DNA from: Bradysia coprophila | Taxonomy: Eukaryota; Arthropoda; Insecta; Diptera; Sciaridae | Assembly: GCF_014529535.1 (NCBI RefSeq) | Contig: NW_023503632.1 | Coordinates: forward strand, 496,001 to 560,000 | Length of the DNA stretch: 64,000 nucleotides | Direction of reading: 5' to 3' | In this document: in pieces, positions 12,511 through 22,760 of the stretch | Layout of the letters: each line of letters begins with the position of its first letter | Numbering within the stretch: position 1 is the stretch's first letter | Position numbers and translations under genes: made by a program | Notes under the pieces: model-generated | The model's input: the letters and a program-made list of their open reading frames with translations, nothing else | What the model was told of the DNA's origin: nothing | Databases searched by the model: none

Positions 12511-13048
12511 TAAAATTCATCAATTTCCAAATGTGAAAATCCATTTCTTCATACAAATTTCCAAGTTTGAAATTTAATATCTCGGTCAAATTTTAACCTT
12601 ATGTGGCGTGTGAAAGCTCGTTGAACTCGTATAAGTGTGTCTCGGTGTCCCGATGAGTTCGACTGGGATACCTGTTATCCCAGCTTGCATCCCTTGCATC
12701 TTTTCTGCACCTTGTAGGCATCTTTCACAAGATTTTGCATCCCAAATAAATTTTTTGAATAGAAATGAATTTATAGGGTTGGAGAGAAATTGAGAGCAAG
12801 AAATGTATTGTTCGTCTCGGGTTCACGTGGCAAAATGAGCGTAAATTTCATTGTATTATTTTGACAAGTGACCCCGAGTTCTTTGTTAAAAATTTGACAA
12901 CTCACTCTCCTTAAACGCCTTATGGACGTCCAGATTACGAATAAAATAAGTGGGGGGAAAGTCAAAAAAGTCGTTCCTCAGCCCTACGGAAAATTTTTTG
13001 TCAAAACGGACTTGCGTCACGGCCCTTCACTAACGTAGGGCCATGATT
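12511..13048 (+). repeat. Dispersed repeat, second copy at 53288-53662
   Basis: Shared blocks include AAATTTCCAAGTTTGAAATT, AATATCTCGG, GCTCGTTGAACTCGTAT, CAGATTACGAATAAAATA and CTTCACTAACGTAGGG, in the same order at both sites. This copy has about 200 bp of extra sequence in the middle. It is non-coding. Confidence 0.7.
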
Positions 13049-13951
13049 ATACTTGCTTAATATATATATTTCAGTACTGCAGTATTATATACTCTATTTA
13101 TTATATAGTTTGTGTGTCCACACACCCAGACCTGGGCCCGGCGAGTTTGTGTGTCTGCAGAATAGAATTTCTGATATACTTGCAGATTTAGTTACCACTG
13201 CGGCACGATCTTACGAGCACATTACTGATCGCCCGGAATTTTCAATGGCTGATCCCAACACCATTTTTGACAGTCGTCAGATTTAGTGATGGCCTCTTAA
13301 TAGTTTTGTGTGAGATAAGTTTTGAGAGTCGCGATTAGCGAGATTGACTGGGTGTGCCACGTTAGTGGCCTTACTTGTCAAACAACTATTGTAATCTCGC
13401 CTAAAGTTCTTAGTACGTTGAACAGTGTGCAGGACCTATTTGTAAGATTTTTTAGAAATCCTAGAAACTTTCGTGAACTCTAAAAACTCTTTGAAATTCC
13501 ATAAAAGTTTAGAAATTTGAATAAACTTTAGATTTAGAATTTAGAGAGATGCGGGAAAACAGGAAATCTAGGAAAATATTCAGTTTTGGTTGCTTTCTCC
13601 TCCTGTAAAAACCCGATTTTCTGAAAAATAATTATTTTTTCTAGTCTTGTCAATACCTTTTACTTGACATATCGCATATGATTTTTGAGCGAAAACATTC
13701 AGAAATAAGCTAGACAAATTAGTGAATTTTTAAGAAAATCGGGCTTGGATGAAAGAAGAGAAAGCTACTGGCGAAACTGCATATTTTCCTACTTTTTCTG
13801 TTTTCTGTTTTCATTTTTTTAGAAACATTAGGAAATTATGGAAATTTCTAGAAGCAGTTTCTGCTACACACGTTGCAGAAATCAAAAGATTCTGTGATGA
13901 TCTATACATTTAACTCAACAAGACAACCACTTTACCATCGATGTAATTCAG
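13049..13951. other. Non-coding, with one possible orphan exon
   Basis: About 13150-13286 has protein-like composition after a CTGCAG acceptor (residues such as RISDILADLVTTAARSYEH, then a stop). It could be a 3'-terminal exon or a fragment of a gene. No partner exon was found, so it is not called as a gene. Confidence 0.2.
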
Positions 13952-14069
13952 CACGGTGCGCCTTAACCAAATTTAAATGAAAGTTCCGCATAACATTTTG
14001 TTTTTAATATAAATTAAAAAGAAGGAGGTCCACTGATTATAAAACCAGTAATATTATCGAAAACGGCTG
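13952..14069 (+). repeat. Left TIR of the RAG1-like element, outer part
   Basis: The first 118 bp of the 404-bp left TIR; it continues at 19852 on the other side of the LTR retrotransposon. The terminal heptamer CACGGTG resembles the RSS heptamer CACAGTG and known Transib ends. Confidence 0.85.
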
Positions 14070-14463
14070 TGTAGAGGACTGCAACGTCCGGGTACTAATT
14101 CGTTGGCCGGGTAGTGATCGATTTGGGGGAACAGTCTAACTGTAAGGCGTGTTCACTCTCCAAAGATTTTCGCCGACTTTGTAAATACAAACCAATCCTC
14201 TAAAACGTTACAAAAAGATTCTTTATTTCATATGCATTGATACTGCCTAAAATAAGACGAGTAGTCGATAGCGTTCGAATACAGAATGAAGAAGAACGAT
14301 GAGCGTCGCTTCTTTTATAGGCGAATTTCCATGATGGCCGATCGTCATCGTTGTCATTAATTTCTAGAAGTTTCTGCCAAATGTCATGTGTGCTCGCGCC
14401 ATCTGTGTGTAATGATTGGTACTCGTTCTTGCGTGGCGGTTTATTTGAATAAGTTGTGCTACA
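14070..14463 (-). repeat. 3' LTR of the Ty3/gypsy element
   Basis: A 394-bp direct repeat of 19454-19847 with TG...CA ends. Confidence 0.95.
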
Positions 14464-14523
14464 TACCCCCCCAAGTTTGGTAGCGGAATTTTGTAGCTGA
14501 AAAACTTTTATAGGTAGAACGAC

Positions 14524-17500
14524 TTATTGATGTTTCTTCGGTCGCCCTCTTTTTCGTATCGGATAGATGGGCTGCTGCGCTGTATCTTCGTCTTTCTCAT
14601 TTTCCTTGTATGGCGTGATGTCTGCCGTATGGTATGTGCCGATTGTCGTGTGAATGTCGTCTGTTGTGGCTACTTCGTAAGTTGCAGCTCCAACTTTTTG
14701 TAGAATGATGTAGGGCCCATCTCTTTTCGGTGCTAATTTGGCTGTGAATTTCCGATCTTTGTCGCTGCGTGGGTGTGATTTTATCAACACTTTGTCCCCC
14801 GGTTGGTATCCAGGATCTTGCCGTCGGTGTGTATCGCTTTGTAGCTGATTCTGGTTTTGTCTGATTTCGACGTTTTCACGTACTTTTCGGAAAGTGTTTT
14901 CCAGTTGAAGTAACTGCGGTGTTATTTCGGGTACGAAATTTTCGCTGTGAACGATCTGTCTTAAATCGTTTCTGATGTCATCCCTGGATCTTAAATTTCG
15001 TCCAAATGTGAGATATGCGGGTGTGTATCCAGTGGTTTCATTTCGTGCTGTGTTCATGGCGAATCGGGCAGCTGCTAGCTGAATTGGCCAATTTTCGTGT
15101 TTTGTCCCGACTTGCATTGCGATTTGCTGTTTCAGATCTCTGTTGCGTCTTTCGACGGGATTTGCCTGCGGATGGTATACTGGTAACAGGATGTGTTCGA
15201 TGTCCAGACAGAATGTTAGTTTCTGCATGATGGCTGAGACGAACTGGGGACCATTGTCACTGATGATTCTTCTGGGCATCCCAAATCGGAGAAAAATTTC
15301 ATTTAGTATGACGTGTGCGCATGCTTCAGCTGTGGCATCTTTTAATTTGAATAATTCCACCCATCGTGTGGCCACGTCTTCGACTATTAAGATGTGTTTG
15401 TATCCTTCGGTCGATGCGGGCAGAGGTCCGAAAAGATCCATTGCCAATGTTTCGAATCGTTGATGTGATGCGGTACTTTGTATAAGACCAGCTGGTTTGA
15501 GGTTTTGTGATTTGTATTTTTGGCACTCCTTGCATTTGTCAACGTATGCGGTTACTTGCTTCCTCATTCCGGTCCAAGTGTATCGGGCTGATATTCTGGC
15601 GAGTGTTCTTTGTATTCCGTAATGACCTGCTGTCGGTGCATCGTGATATTCAGTGAGAATACGTTGAACTTCGTGTTGTGGTACAACTAGCAGAGCGTCT
15701 TCTGAATCTTCGTCAGCGGATTGATTATATCGATAAAGTACCCCTTGATTCATGAAATAACCTCTGGTTGTATATCTGGTGAATGCTTCCGGTTGGGTGT
15801 CACTCTCGAATACTTCGATTATTCTTGCCAGCTCGTCGTCTTTTAGTTGTTGTAGTCGGATATCATTCGCTCCTCTTGACGGAATGTCTATTTGGACCAT
15901 GCAAATTGTGCAGTCTGATGCTTTGTTGTGTTCTGGGATTTCAGTTTCTGGGCAGGGTGGTCGAGAGAGACAATCTGCAACAACGTTAGTCTTACCGGGT
16001 TGATAAATTATCCTTAAATCGTAGGCTTGCAATTTGAGTGCCCATCTGGCTAAACGACCTGACGGTGATTTTATCGACATGAGCCATTTGAGAGGTTGAT
16101 GGTCTGAAATGATGGTTACACCGCCGTCTATGTATCCTCGGAACTTTTCTGTAGCCCATACCACTGCCAATGCTTCCCTTTCAATCGTTGAATAGTTGCG
16201 TTCTGCACTTGTCAGCAAACGACTGGCATATTCGATGGGATGTTCGTCTTCCATTTCTCCTTGGACCAAAACTGCTCCTATTGCATATGCACTGGCGTCT
16301 GTTTTAACGATGAACGGTTTGTTCGGGTCGATCTGCTGTAGGATTGGTGCTGAACACAATGCTAGCTTCAGTTGGTCGAATGCTCGTTGTTCTATTTGTG
16401 ACCATTCCCAATTAACGTTCTTTTTTGTAAGATTAGTTAATGGCCTAATCACTGTAGCGAAATCCTTTATGAATCTTCTATACCAGGAACATGTTTGTAT
16501 GAATGATAATAGCTGTTTTATGTCCTGTGGTGGTTTCCTACACCGGATAGCTTCGATTTTCTCTGGATTGGTGTGAATGCCGTTTTTAGTGATTATAAGA
16601 CCTAGGTACTTGACTTCTGGACATGCTATGTGGCATTTCTCTCTATTTGCACGCAAACCAAATTTCTGTAGTTGGTTGAACAGTTGAGAGAGCTCGTTAA
16701 CATGGTTCTCGAAAGTTGTGGAGATAAGTATAATGTCATCCACATAGATTAGGATTTTCAAATTTGGAAGACTATTTTTGAAATTATTGGCTAAGCGCTG
16801 GAAAGTGGCTGAAGCATTTTTTAAACCAAATGGCATCCGTTTGAATTGGTACATACCGAATGGTGTGATGAAGGCCGTTTTTTCCTTGTCTTCCTCACGG
16901 ACATTTATTTGCCAAAATCCCGAATGAAGGTCGATTGTTGTCATAAATAACGTGCCTCGCGCATCCTGTAACAAATCGTCGATTATGGGAAGTGGATACT
17001 TATCGGTGATTGTGATTTCGTTCAAGCGCTTGTAATCAATACAGATTCTCCACTTTCCGTTCGGCTTTTTCCTCATAACGACGTTGGAAGCCCATGGCGA
17101 TTCGCTTTCTTCGATGATGTCGTTATCGAGCATTGATTGGATTTCCAATTTGAGTGCCTCCCTTTTTACAGCCGGAAGTCGATATGGTGCAGACGCTATC
17201 GGTAGGTGGTTTAACGTTTCAATCCTGTGTTCGATTTTTGTCGTGGCTGGTCCAGACTCTCTGAAAACTTTCTCGTGCTTTGTGATGAGGTTATTCAGAC
17301 AATTGATTTGTGATGGATTGAGGTCGGGTCCTTCGTTGTCTCTTAACGATAAATCCATCATGAGAAGCGGCATGTCGGGCATATACTCTTTTCTAATTCC
17401 AGTTGGTTCGTAATATTGAATTTCATGCTGATCTCCATCAGTTTGATTTCGAGCTTTTGGCGTTGAGTTTATCGGTGATAACATTTTTGGAAGGTAGCTC

Positions 17501-19113
17501 GGACTGGTAAACTTTTTTACTATCTCAAGTGCGGTCAATTTTTGACCCATAAATTCGATAGCTTCTACTGCTGGATCTTGCTGAATGGGTATATCCGTTT
17601 CTTCAATGACTTCCTGTGGAGGTCGCGTTGATGGTGTGGCCTTCGCTGGTGATTTCTCGATCTGAAGAAATGGTGTGCTTCGAATTGGCTGAATGTCGTA
17701 GTTTTGTAGAGAAGCTGCCTCCACTTCATTGTACCAAGAAGACTCAGTGTTATAACTTTTGTTTGCCTTTCTTTTCTTTCGTCGTGTTGATTTGACTGCT
17801 GTGGAGATTGGTGGTGGCATATGTACCAGATCCTCTTTGTCTACGTGTGTCACTTCATTTGGCTGATCTTGGATGTAGTCGAATAGGAACCATTCGTTTA
17901 ATTTATCGCTGAAACACCAAGCATCCTGACTGAGGTCCGGTATAATTCCGACTTCTTTGATAAAGTCAGCTCCAATTAATGTCTTGTTGTCCAGGGCATC
18001 TGGGATGACTATAAACTGAATTGGTAGCTTCCGATTTCCCAGGGTAATAGTGGTGCTCGTACGCATAACGAATCTCGTATTTTTCGATCCATCTGCCAAC
18101 TTCATAGTAATCAGCACCTCTTCAAATGGGTGTTCGGTTTTCAGTAAATGTAGATATAATTCTCGGTTCGCCACTGAAACTCTAGCGCAAGTGTCCAGAA
18201 ACGCTAACACATTGTAATCGCTGACGTTGCAAGCAATTCTTGGTAGTTCGGTACCGACTTCCTGGTGTAAAGAGTAAAATTCTTTGTTGCTTGGAAGTGG
18301 TTTGGCCACCTTTTTGCAAGTATTACACTTGCTGCGAACAGTGTTTGGTGCCCCACATCCATAACATGAGTAAGAAGTTTTTGGTGAATTATTTGCCTTG
18401 TTAACTGTTGTTGAATGCGTTGGCTGCTCTTCCGATGTAGGTTTAGCCATTGCTCTTTTCTTCTTTCTGCAATCGGTTTCGATGTGGCCGCGATTGTGAC
18501 AGTAGCTGCATGTTTTCTTAGCTGGTGTGTTCGGTGCAACGGATTTAGCTTCATGCTCATGTTGCTCTGTGGTTCGGGCTCGATCGAGTAATCCTAGGGT
18601 GGTGTTAATGCTGTCTCTGGGTACAGCCTTCTTTACTTTTAGTCGTAAGTGACCGTAAAACAGATCAATTTGCTGACTTTCGGTGAGTGGGAAGTTCACT
18701 AGGCGAGAGATCCTTGCCATTTGTCGCGTGACATAAACATCGGTGGATTCCAATTCTTCTTGTCGGTCTTGACCAATCTCGTTAATTAATAACCAATTCG
18801 GTTGCGGAGGTTGAAAGACTCTTTTCAGAGCTTTTGTTGCTTCAGACATAGTTCGGATTGATGGCTTTATCCCATCCCACCAGGTGCGTGCTTCGTCTTT
18901 GAGTAGCATTCCGAAGTCCCGTAGGGCGTTTGATTCTTGAATGTGTTTCGAGCTTATGTATGAGGTGACGTTGTTCGTAAAATTTTCTACTGTATGAAAA
19001 TTTCGGGTCCCATTATACGTATGAATGCAATCTGCCAAGCTGCCTTCAGTACGGACTTGTGCAATTGCCTGTATCATTTGCTGAAACTGTTCTCCGGTGA
19101 TGTGTAGAGCCAT
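14524..19113 (-). CDS. Gag-Pol polyprotein of the Ty3/gypsy element (1529 aa)
   Basis: A single frame with domains in retroviral-type order: capsid-like Gag (about residues 1-190), CCHC zinc knuckle (about 200-215), aspartic protease region (about 300), reverse transcriptase with YVDD (about 789), RNase H (about 940-1060), integrase with an HHCC zinc region (about 1155-1200), DDE core and a C-terminal chromatin-binding-like tail. The order RT, RNase H, integrase and the YVDD box place it in Ty3/gypsy. The clade within that family is not resolved. It looks whole. Confidence 0.93.
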   Translation of the reverse strand: MALHITGEQFQQMIQAIAQVRTEGSLADCIHTYNGTRNFHTVENFTNNVTSYISSKHIQESNALRDFGMLLKDEARTWWDGIKPSIRTMSEATKALKRVFQPPQPNWLLINEIGQDRQEELESTDVYVTRQMARISRLVNFPLTESQQIDLFYGHLRLKVKKAVPRDSINTTLGLLDRARTTEQHEHEAKSVAPNTPAKKTCSYCHNRGHIETDCRKKKRAMAKPTSEEQPTHSTTVNKANNSPKTSYSCYGCGAPNTVRSKCNTCKKVAKPLPSNKEFYSLHQEVGTELPRIACNVSDYNVLAFLDTCARVSVANRELYLHLLKTEHPFEEVLITMKLADGSKNTRFVMRTSTTITLGNRKLPIQFIVIPDALDNKTLIGADFIKEVGIIPDLSQDAWCFSDKLNEWFLFDYIQDQPNEVTHVDKEDLVHMPPPISTAVKSTRRKKRKANKSYNTESSWYNEVEAASLQNYDIQPIRSTPFLQIEKSPAKATPSTRPPQEVIEETDIPIQQDPAVEAIEFMGQKLTALEIVKKFTSPSYLPKMLSPINSTPKARNQTDGDQHEIQYYEPTGIRKEYMPDMPLLMMDLSLRDNEGPDLNPSQINCLNNLITKHEKVFRESGPATTKIEHRIETLNHLPIASAPYRLPAVKREALKLEIQSMLDNDIIEESESPWASNVVMRKKPNGKWRICIDYKRLNEITITDKYPLPIIDDLLQDARGTLFMTTIDLHSGFWQINVREEDKEKTAFITPFGMYQFKRMPFGLKNASATFQRLANNFKNSLPNLKILIYVDDIILISTTFENHVNELSQLFNQLQKFGLRANREKCHIACPEVKYLGLIITKNGIHTNPEKIEAIRCRKPPQDIKQLLSFIQTCSWYRRFIKDFATVIRPLTNLTKKNVNWEWSQIEQRAFDQLKLALCSAPILQQIDPNKPFIVKTDASAYAIGAVLVQGEMEDEHPIEYASRLLTSAERNYSTIEREALAVVWATEKFRGYIDGGVTIISDHQPLKWLMSIKSPSGRLARWALKLQAYDLRIIYQPGKTNVVADCLSRPPCPETEIPEHNKASDCTICMVQIDIPSRGANDIRLQQLKDDELARIIEVFESDTQPEAFTRYTTRGYFMNQGVLYRYNQSADEDSEDALLVVPQHEVQRILTEYHDAPTAGHYGIQRTLARISARYTWTGMRKQVTAYVDKCKECQKYKSQNLKPAGLIQSTASHQRFETLAMDLFGPLPASTEGYKHILIVEDVATRWVELFKLKDATAEACAHVILNEIFLRFGMPRRIISDNGPQFVSAIMQKLTFCLDIEHILLPVYHPQANPVERRNRDLKQQIAMQVGTKHENWPIQLAAARFAMNTARNETTGYTPAYLTFGRNLRSRDDIRNDLRQIVHSENFVPEITPQLLQLENTFRKVRENVEIRQNQNQLQSDTHRRQDPGYQPGDKVLIKSHPRSDKDRKFTAKLAPKRDGPYIILQKVGAATYEVATTDDIHTTIGTYHTADITPYKENEKDEDTAQQPIYPIRKRGRPKKHQ

Positions 19114-19453
19114 GTTCGTGTTGTTGTGGAATGACCCCGTTGAGAAATCAGAATCTGTATCGTCTGGGTAAATTGTACTCTGATCGCAACCGATTGAGTG
19201 TTCGGAATTCGAATATGTATCCAGGATGTGCTTGCGGGTGTTCCGTCGACAAGCGTTCGTGCGAGTATCTCGTAGTCAATTTGTACTGTAGCCAAAATGT
19301 GCTTGCGAGTAGCCGACTATACGTGCGAGTATAACGTGGCCAAAATGTTAGTGACGTGTCGGTGACGTCAGATGGTGCAAAGAATTTGACCGAAGACAAT
19401 CCTATGGACGGCTGTGTGGTCGTGGACTCTGCTTTGTACACGTTGGGCGCCAA

Positions 19454-19847
19454 TGTAGAGGACTGCAACGTCCGGGTACTAATTCGTTGGCCGGGTAGTG
19501 ATCGATTTGGGGGAACAGTCTAACTGTAAGGCGTGTTCACTCTCCAAAGATTTTCGCCGACTTTGTAAATACAAACCAATCCTCTAAAACGTTACAAAAA
19601 GATTCTTTATTTCATATGCATTGATACTGCCTAAAATAAGACGAGTAGTCGATAGCGTTCGAATACAGAATGAAGAAGAACGATGAGCGTCGCTTCTTTT
19701 ATAGGCGAATTTCCATGATGGCCGATCGTCATCGTTGTCATTAATTTCTAGAAGTTTCTGCCAAATGTCATGTGTGCTCGCGCCATCTGTGTGTAATGAT
19801 TGGTACTCGTTCTTGCGTGGCGGTTTATTTGAATAAGTTGTGCTACA
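19454..19847 (-). repeat. 5' LTR of the Ty3/gypsy element
   Basis: A 394-bp direct repeat of 14070-14463, identical as far as I can read. Confidence 0.95.
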
Positions 19848-19851
19848 GCTG

Positions 19852-20137
19852 GGAGAATTTTTCGTTGGTCGACATGAGTCGAATTTCCTATTAGGGATTT
19901 TATAGACGCGAAATTGCAACTATTTTTCAACTTCCAAATATTATTTTTTTCTTTAAATTTGTATTCTACGTTAATGTTTCATACATAAGCTGTAAAACGA
20001 CACCAAAAATATTTAAAATAAATCATACAAATTTAGGATTACAGCAATGATTTGGAGTTGCTGTCACGCTACTCGAATATTCTGCGAAATCGAATTATTT
20101 GGGCTCTTCCAACACGAATCACTCTTAAAAAGCAATG
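19852..20137 (+). repeat. Left TIR of the RAG1-like element, inner part
   Basis: The remaining 286 bp of the left TIR. Together with 13952-14069 it totals exactly 404 bp, the same as the right TIR. Confidence 0.85.
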
Positions 20138-20287
20138 TAAATTCATTTTTAAATATAATAGAATTTACTTCAAATGATCAAATTAACTTAAACAATTTTC
20201 CAATAACAGAAATTAACAGAAAAAATCTTCAGCACTTATTCAAATATTAAATCTATATACAAAATATACAAATTCATATTTTATTGT

Positions 20288-22250
20288 TTAAACGTGGTGA
20301 CTATTATAATCACAAACAGCTTTGAGTAACCTTTCAGGGTACTGGGGGTGACCCAAAGATACCTCATACTTTTTCCAAGTTTCATTAAAATCGTGATGAG
20401 CGGACTCTACCGATTGTTCGCTGAAGAAACCCAATCCTTTGGCTGATTTAGAACAAAAATGACCGATATGGAAGAACACGGTGTGTACTTTAGGGGTAAC
20501 ACTGATCGACAAATCGAGATAACTTTCTCTGAACAAGTTAATTTCATCTTGGAAATTTGAATGCAGATCTTGGGAAAAGCACGATTTAACAACGCGTTGG
20601 AAGCTGTGTAAACAATGGCAATATTTTAGACAGCCAACGCTGCAAATTGATCTAAGTAAGTCGACTTTTTCCAACAAAGTCTTACATGCATTCCCTGCAA
20701 AAGAATGGTGTCCGTTGGTCATTTTTCGTTCAACGTTACAGAGTTTCGTCCAAGTTAAGGTATCCTGTTCGAAATTTCTCAGCATATGGTTGTATAATGT
20801 GTTGACAACCCCGGTCATTAAGTGTAACTCTGGCGGTGGCATTAAATCAATTATTTCATCGTCGTCATTTCCGTCAAATACAGGCCGACTGACACAATTA
20901 TTGAATTTCTTAGCCATTGGTTTCTTACTTACTGCATTTATCCAACTATGATAATCATTAACACAGCTGCCGATTGTGCGATATTGTCCACATCGATGTA
21001 ATTCGTCTTTATGGGCAACACAATACGTACAGGGATGTGCGCTGGAATGAGCCATAATGCCAGTTAAAATATTTGCCAGCTTTAAATCAGTTGCAATAGT
21101 TCCCTTAAGTTCATTGATCTTAAGAAGCGTCCACAGCTGACCAACATTTTCCCGGTTTTCTTGAGTGGTAGGCACTAGAGCGAGAAGGAATAATTTTTTG
21201 ACTCCAGAGTCTTTGAACGTTTTAGCAAAAACACCATCTTGATAACGTTGACGACCTTTGGCTAACTCAGTGTTCTCTGTTTGCAATGATAAAGTAATTT
21301 TGAGGAAGCCGCCACCACCATCGATGCCAATTTTCGAGTGAGTGTGATTATATCCTCGCTTTTCGTTCACAGTTTTGCACAATCCTTTAATGTCGCTGCA
21401 GGCGACGAAGGATTTTGCAACGAGGTCATGAGTATTTCCCAAAATATTTACAAATTGAGACTCGTACGTTCGAAAGTATGGCGCGAGAATATGTTGAACA
21501 TTGCTCAATTTGCTCTTTAAATCAGTTTCAAAAAGTTTGCGTGATCTTGTTATCATACGAAAGGCGCTGGCAACACGTACAGTCTGATTCCAAGTCAGTG
21601 AAAGACTCGTCTTTAATTTGATGACATCATCTGCGGAAACTTGATAAAGGAATTGCTTTCTTGAATCAGGATTGACCTCGTTTTTGTGATAATGTTAATT
21701 GTTTCTCACCCTGAACAATTGTACTTTTAATTATATCACTTGCAATGTGTTGCCTCTCCTTAGAAGTTAGAACACCGATTTCATTTTTCAAATTTCTCAT
21801 CAAGTTTTTTCGATACTGGCAGTAATGCCTTTTTCCTTTAACAAGTGTTTTTAAGCACTTCACACATTTTCTTCGAGAAGCGGGCGGGGTACCAGTTTTT
21901 TTTACGAAGTTATAGCTGCTCTTATCTCGAGCTAGCTCGCAGAGTGTACAGTCACAAATGTTGTCTGCATTGGATCTTGTAAATATTTTCGGTGCAGTAA
22001 ATTTACTGTAATCTGGCACAACATTCATCAAGACGACATTTTGGTTTTCTTTCAACGCTTTGTATAGTTTGATTCTACATGGATTGCACAGGGATTTTGG
22101 TAATCGTTCATCGTCTGGATTGTAGTTGCAGTTTTTTCTGAGCTTTTCAATTATAGATGGGTACAATTTACATATTGACTTCTTTTTTTTCACACATAAC
22201 AAACAGATTTTAAAACGATTTTCAGTATGTGTTGCTGCTTTTGAATGCAT
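20288..22250 (-). CDS. RAG1-like DDE transposase (two exons, 627 aa)
   Basis: Exons 22250-21710 and 21630-20288 are joined by a 79-nt intron (donor GTGAGA, acceptor TCCGCAG) in matching phase; an acceptor 9 nt upstream would also stay in frame. N-terminal zinc pairs are C16/C19, C55/C58, C99-C104 and C129/C132 with H142/C144. Their order, including CDCTLCELAR, resembles the RAG1 N-terminal region (CDICNTARR). The catalytic core has D284 (GIDGGGG), D362 followed after 18 residues by C381xxC384, H563x4H568 and E589 (SVESAHHDF). In vertebrate RAG1 as I recall it, D708 is likewise 18 residues from C727xxC730, H937x4H942 follows, and E962 lies in SEGNESGN. The SE dipeptide falls at the same offset after the second His in both. 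LHLMTGVVNTLY also matches RAG1 LHCDIGNAAEFY. Inferred activity is cut-and-paste transposition. The protein is much shorter than RAG1 and no RING is evident. Confidence 0.85.
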
Positions 22251-22356
22251 TTTGTAAACTGAAGCGAACTACACATAAACTAATTGTTATCTCGGAGCTA
22301 TTCAAAATCCAGTGAAACAAAAGGACCAAAGTTTACAAACACAGACACATAAAAAG

Positions 22357-22760
22357 CATTGCTTTTTAAGAGTGATTCGTGTTGGAAGAGCCCAAATAAT
22401 TCGATTTCGCAGAATATTCGAGTAGCGTGACAGCAACTCCAAATCATTGCTGTAATCCTAAATTTGTATGATTTATTTTAAATATTTTTGGTGTCGTTTT
22501 ACAGCTTATGTATGAAACATTAACGTAGAATACAAATTTAAAGAAAAAAATAATATTTGGAAGTTGAAAAATAGTTGCAATTTCGCGTCTATAAAATCCC
22601 TCATAGGAAATTCGACTCATGTCGACCAACGAAAAATTCTCCCAGCCGTTTTCGATAATATTACTGGTTTTATAATCAGTGGACCTCCTTCTTTTTAATT
22701 TATATTAAAAACAAAATGTTATGCGGAACTTTCATTTAAATTTGGTTAAGGCGCACCGTG
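22357..22760 (-). repeat. Right TIR of the RAG1-like element
   Basis: A 404-bp inverted partner of the split left TIR. Near position 22638 it preserves the uninterrupted target site of the LTR retrotransposon (a single GCTG), so it serves as an internal empty-site control. Confidence 0.85.

Larger units (their letters stand above)
14070..19847 (-). mobile_element. Ty3/gypsy LTR retrotransposon, looks whole and young
   Basis: The element is 5778 bp and is flanked by GCTG on both sides (4-bp TSD). Two 394-bp LTRs, beginning TGTAGAGG and ending GCTACA, appear identical by eye. It reads on the minus strand. A primer-binding region (TGGCGCCCAACG) follows the 5' LTR, and a G-rich polypurine tract lies next to the 3' LTR at about 14464-14476. 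One long gag-pol frame fills the interior and no envelope frame is seen. The identical LTRs point to a very recent insertion. It lies in the left TIR of the RAG1-like transposon and is therefore younger than that insertion. Confidence 0.95.
13952..22760 (-). mobile_element. RAG1/Transib-like DNA transposon, whole, with a nested LTR element
   Basis: The ends read CACGGTGCGCCTTAACC at 13952 and its inverse ending at 22760, flanked on both sides by TCAG (4-bp TSD). The terminal inverted repeats are 404 bp each. The right one is 22357-22760. The left one is 13952-14069 plus 19852-20137 once the nested LTR retrotransposon is removed. They differ at only about one position that I noticed, so the insertion is recent. 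Without the nested insert the element is about 3.03 kb. It carries a single gene, the two-exon transposase at 20288-22250. No RAG2-like frame is present. Confidence 0.85.

Noticed and set aside
12655-12690. Short inverted repeat GACTGGGATA ... TATCCCAG considered as a tRNA or terminator
   Set aside because: Too short, with no cloverleaf; chance or repeat-derived.
20288-22250. Treating the two frames as separate host genes, or as RAG1 plus RAG2 partners
   Set aside because: They join by a normal intron into one transposase inside matched TIRs. The first frame shows Cys-pair zinc motifs, not the kelch repeats expected of RAG2.
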